Positions 58,789-64,000 of a DNA stretch of 64,000 nt are shown piece by piece. This DNA is from Tenacibaculum sp. 190130A14a (GTDB lineage: Bacteria; Bacteroidota; Bacteroidia; Flavobacteriales; Flavobacteriaceae). Every line of letters begins with the position of its first letter. The stretch's first letter is position 1. The DNA lies in NCBI RefSeq assembly GCF_964048965.1, contig NZ_OZ040189.1, forward strand, positions 744,001 through 808,000. The letters are read 5' to 3'. A program made the position numbers and the translations under genes. The notes under the pieces are model-generated. The model ran no database searches. It was not told the origin of the DNA and saw nothing but the letters and a program-made list of their open reading frames with translations.

Positions 58789-60396
58789 TTAATTAATCTC
58801 TTCTTTTGTAAAGTTTCCGTTAACCGAACGTAAAATTTGTAAAGGGTTGTTGTTTTTTAACTCTTCAGGTAATAATTCGTTTGGAAAATCTTGAAAACTA
58901 AAAGGTCTAACCCAACGATCAATAGAGCTTATTCCTACAGCAGAAAATCTACTATCAGAAGAAGCTGGGTAAGGGCCTCCATGCGTCATTGCAGAAGTTA
59001 CCTCTACACCGGTAGGTACACCGTTAAAAATAATTCTTCCTACTCTGTTTTGGAGTGCAGATATAATATCAGTTAAGTTTTTATAATCAGTGTCTTCAGC
59101 AATAATAGTTCCTGTTAGCTGACCTTCTAACTGCTGTATTATTTCGATTAACTCCTGTTCGTTTTTACATCTTACAACAAGTGAAAATGGACCAAATACT
59201 TCTAAATGAGTTTTAGAATTTTTTATAAAATCTGCTCCAGAAATAGTAGCTATTTGTGTTGGAGCATAGTTGTTTGTAGTTTGATCATTAGAAATTTCAG
59301 ATACAACTGTAACTCCTTCCTGTGCAGTGACGGATGTTTTATTAGCAAGATATCCTTTTTTGATATTTGGATGCAACATACACTGCGGTGCAATAGCAGT
59401 TGTTTTTTCTCCTAAATCTTTAATAAAAGAGTCTAATTGCTCATTTTCAATAGTTAATAATAAACCAGGGTTGGTGCAAAATTGACCTGTGCCAAGAGTG
59501 ATTGAACCAGCATAAGTAGTAGCAATTTCTTCCGCTCTATTTACAATTGCTGTCGGTGTTATAATAACTGGATTGATACTTCCCATTTCAGCAAATACAG
59601 GAATAGGTTCTTCTCTATTGGCTGCTAAATTAAATAAAGCTCTTCCTCCGTTAATACTCCCTGTAAAACCTACTGCTTTTATCTTAGGATGTGTAACTAA
59701 TTGTTGTCCTACTTCAATTCCGGTAGAATTAAGATTAGAAAAAACACCATTTGGCATACCTGTTTGCTGGGCTGCGTTGATAATAGCAGAAGCGATTAAT
59801 TCTCCGGTTCCGAGGTGCATTGGATGAGATTTTACAATAACTGGACATCCAGCAGCTAAAGCACTGGCAGTATCTCCTCCTGCTGTTGAATATGCTAATG
59901 GAAAATTACTAGCTCCAAAAACAACAACAGGACCTAAAGGAATGTTTATTTTACGTAAATCTGGCTTGGGCATTGGCTGTCTATCTGGTACTTCAGTATC
60001 AATCGTTGCATTTGCCCAAGATCCATTGGCAACTAATTCGGCAAACATTCGCAATTGAAAAACAGTTCTTCCACGCTCTCCAATAGCGCGTCCTTCTGGC
60101 AAACCTGATTCAGACATATAGGTTTGAATTAATTCATCACCTAGGTCTAAAATTCCATCAGCAATAGCGTTTAAAAAAGAAGCTTTTTGAACTCCTGAAT
60201 AGTTCTTGTATTCTAAAAAAGCACTTTGTGCTAATGCTACAGCTTCATTCACTTCTTCGGTAGTTGCTTCATAAAAATCACAATCATTTTCTTTATTCAA
60301 TTGTGGATTAAAAGTTTTGTGTGTTTTATTTCCGTTTGATGAAAGCTTGTTTCCTATATAGTTTTTCCCTGTAATTGTTGAGGTTATTGTGGTCAT
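58789..60396 (-). CDS. 2-oxoglutarate semialdehyde (2,5-dioxovalerate) dehydrogenase
   Basis: About 535 residues from ATG at 60396 (MTTITSTITGKNYIGNKLS); the open frame extends to 60435. This is the aldehyde dehydrogenase fold: NAD(P)-binding PLGPVVVFGASNFPLAYSTAGGDTASALAAGCPVIVKSHP, GFTGSINGGRALF, the general-base region FAEMGSINPV and the nucleophile Cys in LGTGQFCTNPGLL. The EMGSINP form is typical of the ketoglutarate semialdehyde dehydrogenase class. It makes 2-oxoglutarate from the product of the DapA-like deaminase, feeding the TCA cycle. Same strand as that gene, 67 bases downstream. Confidence 0.92.
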   Translation of the reverse strand: MTTITSTITGKNYIGNKLSSNGNKTHKTFNPQLNKENDCDFYEATTEEVNEAVALAQSAFLEYKNYSGVQKASFLNAIADGILDLGDELIQTYMSESGLPEGRAIGERGRTVFQLRMFAELVANGSWANATIDTEVPDRQPMPKPDLRKINIPLGPVVVFGASNFPLAYSTAGGDTASALAAGCPVIVKSHPMHLGTGELIASAIINAAQQTGMPNGVFSNLNSTGIEVGQQLVTHPKIKAVGFTGSINGGRALFNLAANREEPIPVFAEMGSINPVIITPTAIVNRAEEIATTYAGSITLGTGQFCTNPGLLLTIENEQLDSFIKDLGEKTTAIAPQCMLHPNIKKGYLANKTSVTAQEGVTVVSEISNDQTTNNYAPTQIATISGADFIKNSKTHLEVFGPFSLVVRCKNEQELIEIIQQLEGQLTGTIIAEDTDYKNLTDIISALQNRVGRIIFNGVPTGVEVTSAMTHGGPYPASSDSRFSAVGISSIDRWVRPFSFQDFPNELLPEELKNNNPLQILRSVNGNFTKEEIN

Positions 60397-60463
60397 GTTA
60401 TTTTGTTTTAATGAAGCATTGTTTAAAAACACCAAAAGTAGAGAACGAATTCTCTACTTTAAA

Positions 60464-61390
60464 TTATACGGCTAATTCTAGGTTTTTATAATCTGGCAAT
60501 GTTGGGCGGTTTTTGAGCCCTTCTTCTATAATCTGTAAAACGCGTTTTCGTTCATCGCCTATTAAAGTTAAACGAGGAGCTCGTACATTTTCGGTACCAA
60601 TTCCTGTTGCTACTTCTGCTAATTTAATATTTTGTACTAATTTAGCATTAATATCTAATTCAAGCAAAGGCAAAAACCAACGGTAAATAGTTAAAGCTTC
60701 TGCTGCTTTTCCTGCTTTTTGTAATTCATAAATAGCAACCGTTTCTTTTGGGAATGCACAAACTAATCCTGCAACCCAACCATTGGCTCCCATAAAAAGA
60801 CTTTCTAAAGCTAATGTATCTACGCCGCTCAAAATAGCTAATCGATTTCCAAAGCGATTCTTAATACGCGTTACGTTAGATAAATCTCTTGTAGATTCTT
60901 TAACAGCTTGAATGTTTGGACAGTCTCTCAATAATTCATCAAACATGTCTAAAGTAACTTCAATACCATAATCTACAGGGTTGTTATAGACCATAATTGG
61001 TAAATCTGTAGATTGTGCAGTCTGTTTGAAAAATTCTACAGTCTCCCTTGCATCAGCTTTGTAGCGCATTGGTGGAAGCATCATAAGCCCAGCAGCGCCA
61101 TCTTCCTTTGCTTTTTGAGCTGCTTCTATCGCTCCTTTGGTTGTTTGTTCTGCAATATTGATAATTACAGGAACCTTACCATCTACAATACGAACTGCTT
61201 CTCGAACTAAAGTTCTTTTTTCGTCATCAGATAAAGTAGATGCTTCACCAAGGGTACCTCCTAATATTATTCCGTGAACACCTGCATCTAATTGTGCTTT
61301 AATGTTTACTTCAAACATTTGTAAGTCTAAAGTGTCGTCTGAGGTAAACTTAGTTGTTACAGCTGGCATTACGCCTTCCCATTTTATCAT
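60464..61390 (-). CDS. 1-pyrroline-4-hydroxy-2-carboxylate deaminase (DapA family)
   Basis: A 308-residue protein of the dihydrodipicolinate synthase/N-acetylneuraminate lyase family: GTLGEASTLSDDEKR, YNNPVDYGIEV (Tyr) and IQAVKESTRDLSNV (Schiff-base Lys). In this cluster the expected reaction is deamination and dehydration of 1-pyrroline-4-hydroxy-2-carboxylate to 2-oxoglutarate semialdehyde. It is the first gene of the minus-strand unit, divergent from the AraC-type regulator. Without neighbours it could be mistaken for DapA, but the pathway context is complete. Confidence 0.9.
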   Translation of the reverse strand: MIKWEGVMPAVTTKFTSDDTLDLQMFEVNIKAQLDAGVHGIILGGTLGEASTLSDDEKRTLVREAVRIVDGKVPVIINIAEQTTKGAIEAAQKAKEDGAAGLMMLPPMRYKADARETVEFFKQTAQSTDLPIMVYNNPVDYGIEVTLDMFDELLRDCPNIQAVKESTRDLSNVTRIKNRFGNRLAILSGVDTLALESLFMGANGWVAGLVCAFPKETVAIYELQKAGKAAEALTIYRWFLPLLELDINAKLVQNIKLAEVATGIGTENVRAPRLTLIGDERKRVLQIIEEGLKNRPTLPDYKNLELAV

Positions 61391-61491
61391 AATTCTTGTT
61401 TTGATGACAAAGTTATAGGTTAAGAAGTCTTATTTTTTGTTAGTTTTTAGCTAGTAGTGATACAATATTACCCTTTGAGTTTGTTTTAGTA

Positions 61492-61520
61492 TTGTTTTTG
61501 GTGTATATTTTATAAGTTTG
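61492..61520 (+). promoter_or_regulatory. Promoter of the AraC-type regulator gene
   Basis: TTG (61492-61494), an 18-base spacer, TAAGTTTG (61513-61520), 18 bases before the ATG at 61539. The 148-bp divergent region to the deaminase gene must also hold the promoter for the catabolic genes. On the minus strand TAACTTTG (61408-61415) is a candidate -7 box. Confidence 0.6.
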
Positions 61521-61538
61521 ATGTAAATCCTTAAAAAA

Positions 61539-62378
61539 ATGAAAGTATTACCATTTAAAATTCCAAAGGCAAAAAACATTGGATTAATCTACCAAGAAGA
61601 TAAGGGAGCATATTTTTATGATAAGTTTCATCAGCATGAAGAAATTCAATTATGTTTTATTGTCAAAGGAGAAGGAACGTTGGTAGTTGGAGATTCTATA
61701 GAGGAATATAAAAAAGGAGATATCATTGTTATTGGAAGCAACCAACCTCATGTTTTTAAAAGCGATAATTCCTCCGTAAAAAATTCCTATATGATTTCGT
61801 TGTTTTTTACGGAGATTTCGTTTGGAGATAATTTTTTCGGGCTTGATGATTTTAAAGAAGTAGGTACTTTTTTTAATAAGTCGAAAACTAGTTTTAGATT
61901 AACATCAAACAAAGAAAAGCTAGAAAAATTGTTTTTAAAATTGCCAAAAAGTAGGGATTTGGAGCGCTTCATTGTTTTTATTAGGATTATAGATGTTATT
62001 TTGAATTCAGAAACGAAATCATTGTCTTCATTTGTGTATAATAAAAACTATACGGATAATGAAGGGAAGAGGATGCGTGACATCATGGATTATACACTTA
62101 CAAACTTTAATAGAAAAATAGATTTAGAGGAAATAGCTGAGGTAGCAAACATGACTTCTAATGCGTTTTGTAGGTATTTTAAACAAAGAACTAATAAAAC
62201 ATATTTTAGTTTTTTAAATGAGTTAAGAATTGAAAAAGCTTGTAAATTATTACAAGATAAAGATTTTCTAATCACTGAAATATCTGAAAAATCTGGGTTT
62301 AAGAACATCTCTAATTTTAACAGAAAGTTTAAAGAGTTGAAAGGAGTAACTCCTTCTGCTTATAGAATTATTCATTAA
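61539..62378 (+). CDS. AraC-family transcriptional regulator of the hydroxyproline genes
   Basis: A 279-residue protein. The N-terminal cupin-like sensing domain (about 15-110) contains FHQHEEIQLCFIVKGEGTLVVGDSIEEYKKGDIIVIGSNQPHVF. The C-terminal AraC double helix-turn-helix (about 185-279) contains NRKIDLEEIAEVANMTSNAFCRYFKQRTNKTYFSFLNELRIEKACKLL and ISEKSGFKNISNFNRKFKELKGVTPSAYR. It is divergent from the catabolic genes, so control by hydroxyproline or a pathway intermediate is likely. Proof of ligand is absent. Confidence 0.9.
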   Translation: MKVLPFKIPKAKNIGLIYQEDKGAYFYDKFHQHEEIQLCFIVKGEGTLVVGDSIEEYKKGDIIVIGSNQPHVFKSDNSSVKNSYMISLFFTEISFGDNFFGLDDFKEVGTFFNKSKTSFRLTSNKEKLEKLFLKLPKSRDLERFIVFIRIIDVILNSETKSLSSFVYNKNYTDNEGKRMRDIMDYTLTNFNRKIDLEEIAEVANMTSNAFCRYFKQRTNKTYFSFLNELRIEKACKLLQDKDFLITEISEKSGFKNISNFNRKFKELKGVTPSAYRIIH

Positions 62379-62446
62379 TTTAGATTAAATGTTACATTTT
62401 AAGCATAGTTTTTTCGATTTTAACAGTAAATCTTATTTAGCTTGGT

Positions 62447-62454
62447 TATATTTG
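62447..62454 (+). promoter_or_regulatory. -7 box of the PorP/SprF gene
   Basis: TATATTTG fits TAnnTTTG and lies 24 bases before the ATG at 62479. It supports that start over the in-frame ATG at 62389. Confidence 0.5.
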
Positions 62455-62478
62455 ACGGCTATTTATCAAGTTGGATAT

Positions 62479-63456
62479 ATGAAAAAAATTGTTGGAGTAT
62501 TATTTTTATTATTTTTCTCTTTGAAGGCTACTTCACAAGAGACATTACCTATTTATGCAGATTACTTATCTGATAACGTTTATTTACTACATCCTGCGGC
62601 CGCAGGAATAGGGGAGTGTGGAAAAATTCGTTTTACAGCGCGTCAGCAATGGTTCGGTGTAGATGACGCTCCTAGTTTACAAACATTAAGTTATCATGCC
62701 AAAGCTGGAAATGAATCAAATTCTGGATATGGTTTTATTTTATTTAATGATAGTAACGGATACCATTCTCAAATTGGATTTCAGGGTACTTATGCATATC
62801 ACTTAAATATGGGAAATGATAATTTGTTCAATCAATTATCATTTGGATTATCAATGTCGGTAGTTCAAAACCAGGTAGATCAAAGAACATTCTCTGGAGA
62901 TAGAGCAGATGTAATTAGCCAGGTTATTGAAAGTGATTTTTATTTTAATGCCGATTTCGGTATGGCGTATCACTATAAAGGATTTGCGTCTTATTTTACA
63001 GTAAAGAATTTATTTTTAGCCGCAAAAGGTAATTTGAATCCGAATTTTGAGTCGTTAAACCTGAGAAATTATATTCTTGGAGCAAGTTACTTTTTTGGAG
63101 AAGAAGATGTATTACAATATGAGCCATCCTTAATGTTTCAGTATAAAGAGTTAACTGGAGAAAAGATTGCTGATATTAACTTTAAAGTATATAAGAAAAT
63201 TAGAAACACACAGTTTTGGGCAGCGTTGTCATACAGATCTAGTTTTGATGGAAGTGTATTTGGAGAAGCACAATATTTTACGCCAATTGTAGGTGTTAAT
63301 TTTGATAGATTTATGGTTGCTTATACTTATACGCAACAAACTGGTGATATCGTGTTTTCTAATGGAGGATTCCACCAAATATCTTTAGGTATGAATATTT
63401 TATGTAGAAAGAGAAGAGCTTCTGCTTGTCCTAATATTAACGGAGGATTATTCTAA
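62479..63456 (+). CDS. PorP/SprF-family outer membrane protein, second copy
   Basis: About 325 residues from ATG at 62479, which gives signal peptide MKKIVGVLFLLFFSLKATSQ; the frame extends to 62389. The family pattern is PIYADYLSDNVYLLHPAAAGIGECGKIRFTARQQWFGVDDAPSLQTLSYHA, followed by barrel strands and a Cys-containing C-terminus (LCRKRRASACPNINGGLF). It resembles the copy at 25384 in the first 60 residues (QWFGVDDAP versus QWVGVDGAP). No large type B CTD protein is next to it here, so it may serve a cargo elsewhere. Its 3' end overlaps murI by 4 bases. Confidence 0.88.
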   Translation: MKKIVGVLFLLFFSLKATSQETLPIYADYLSDNVYLLHPAAAGIGECGKIRFTARQQWFGVDDAPSLQTLSYHAKAGNESNSGYGFILFNDSNGYHSQIGFQGTYAYHLNMGNDNLFNQLSFGLSMSVVQNQVDQRTFSGDRADVISQVIESDFYFNADFGMAYHYKGFASYFTVKNLFLAAKGNLNPNFESLNLRNYILGASYFFGEEDVLQYEPSLMFQYKELTGEKIADINFKVYKKIRNTQFWAALSYRSSFDGSVFGEAQYFTPIVGVNFDRFMVAYTYTQQTGDIVFSNGGFHQISLGMNILCRKRRASACPNINGGLF

Positions 63457-64000
63457 AACGATAACTCATTAACTATTAAACTAGGATTAATAGTTTTTAA
63501 AATATTTTCTAAAACAGCTTTGTTTTTATTTATGTAGAATAAATGCGAAGCTGTTTTTGTTTTGGTAGTATTCAGTAAATGGTGTTGTTCTAATACGTTT
63601 TGAGTTTGCTTAGCAACAGCTTCTCCAGAGTCAATTAATTGTACTGAATTTCCAGTAATTCTTTTAATGGCATCTATTAAATACGGATAATGCGTACATC
63701 CTAAAACGATACAGTCTGCTTTTTTATGTAACATAGGGTTTATGTACTTTTTTAATAAAAGATCCATCTGAGGGGTGTTTATAAGGCCTCTTTCTATAAG
63801 GTCAACTAAACCCTCTCCAACCTGTTCAATGATAGTAATATTATTATCTAAAAGAGAAGATGTTTTTTCAAAAAGTTCACTGTTTAACGTTCCTTTGGTA
63901 GCTAGAATACCTATAACATTGGTTTGTGTTTGTAGGGACGCAGGTTTTATAGCAGGTTCAATACCAATGAAGGGAACATCATAATGTTCGCGTAAATATT
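63453..64000 (-). CDS. murI: Glutamate racemase (N-terminal part beyond window)
   Basis: The minus-strand frame is open from the right edge to TAG at 63453, so the start is outside the window. Visible: REHYDVPFIGIEPAIKPA, NVIGILATKGTL, then ADCIVLGCTHYPYLIDAIKR with the second catalytic Cys and neighbouring His, then IDSGEAVAKQTQNVL. These are MurI motifs. The enzyme makes D-glutamate for peptidoglycan in the cytoplasm and is normally essential. The first catalytic Cys lies outside the window. Confidence 0.93.
   Translation of the reverse strand, partial: YLREHYDVPFIGIEPAIKPASLQTQTNVIGILATKGTLNSELFEKTSSLLDNNITIIEQVGEGLVDLIERGLINTPQMDLLLKKYINPMLHKKADCIVLGCTHYPYLIDAIKRITGNSVQLIDSGEAVAKQTQNVLEQHHLLNTTKTKTASHLFYINKNKAVLENILKTINPSLIVNELSF

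Noticed and set aside
60464..61390. Dihydrodipicolinate synthase of lysine synthesis (dapA)
   Set aside because: The fold is the same, but the neighbours form a full hydroxyproline pathway, so the deaminase role is far more likely.

Overview
The window looks like a chromosome segment of a marine-type member of the Flavobacteriaceae (phylum Bacteroidota). The evidence is an AT-rich sequence, promoters of the TTG-N(18-21)-TAnnTTTG type, several PorP/SprF-family proteins, a type IX secretion (T9SS) type B C-terminal domain (gliding-motility-associated, CHU_C), a SusC-like TonB-dependent outer membrane protein, an acidic lipoprotein export signal, and flavobacterial gene neighbourhoods around der, era and murI. 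No species can be named from the sequence alone.

Layout. (a) 1-5.3 kb is core genome: a truncated outer membrane receptor gene, der, a small membrane protein gene and era. (b) 5.4-30 kb is an integrated element. It begins at an initiator tRNA-Met gene (5433-5505), followed at once by a tyrosine recombinase gene, and ends at a 43-bp copy of the tRNA 3' half (29944-29986). Inside are small genes, broken IS3-type transposase genes, and one operon: a 5456-residue surface protein with 47 copies of a 300-bp repeat, a PorP/SprF protein and an OmpA/PD40 protein. The giant protein is the probable T9SS cargo and the other two are its probable outer membrane and periplasmic partners. (c) 30-40 kb is an accessory array of about sixteen small, mostly unrelated genes, all on the minus strand. 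They are separated by related palindromic intergenic repeats that resemble integron attC sites. A second initiator tRNA gene (36036-36108) lies inside the array, with the same 3' flank as the 29944 copy. At least two array genes are broken by in-frame stop codons, and one predicted product is an NTF2-fold immunity-like protein. (d) 40.2-42.2 kb encodes a lipoprotein with three cadherin repeats and about twelve leucine-rich repeats. (e) 42.4-56.3 kb is a tight plus-strand operon of nine secreted proteins: seven members of one paralogous family that I cannot name, one papain-like (NlpC/P60-like) protein and one HExxH metallopeptidase. (f) 56.4-62.4 kb is a complete trans-4-hydroxy-L-proline catabolic cluster (epimerase, oxidase, deaminase, 2-oxoglutarate semialdehyde dehydrogenase) with a divergent AraC-type regulator. 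(g) 62.4-64 kb has another PorP/SprF gene and the 3' part of murI.

The most unusual points are the near-perfect 47-copy repeat with a single two-state synonymous site, its carriage on a tRNA-integrated element, the attC-like cassette array, and the uncharacterised seven-paralogue secreted operon. All functional statements rest on motif reading by eye; no database search was run.
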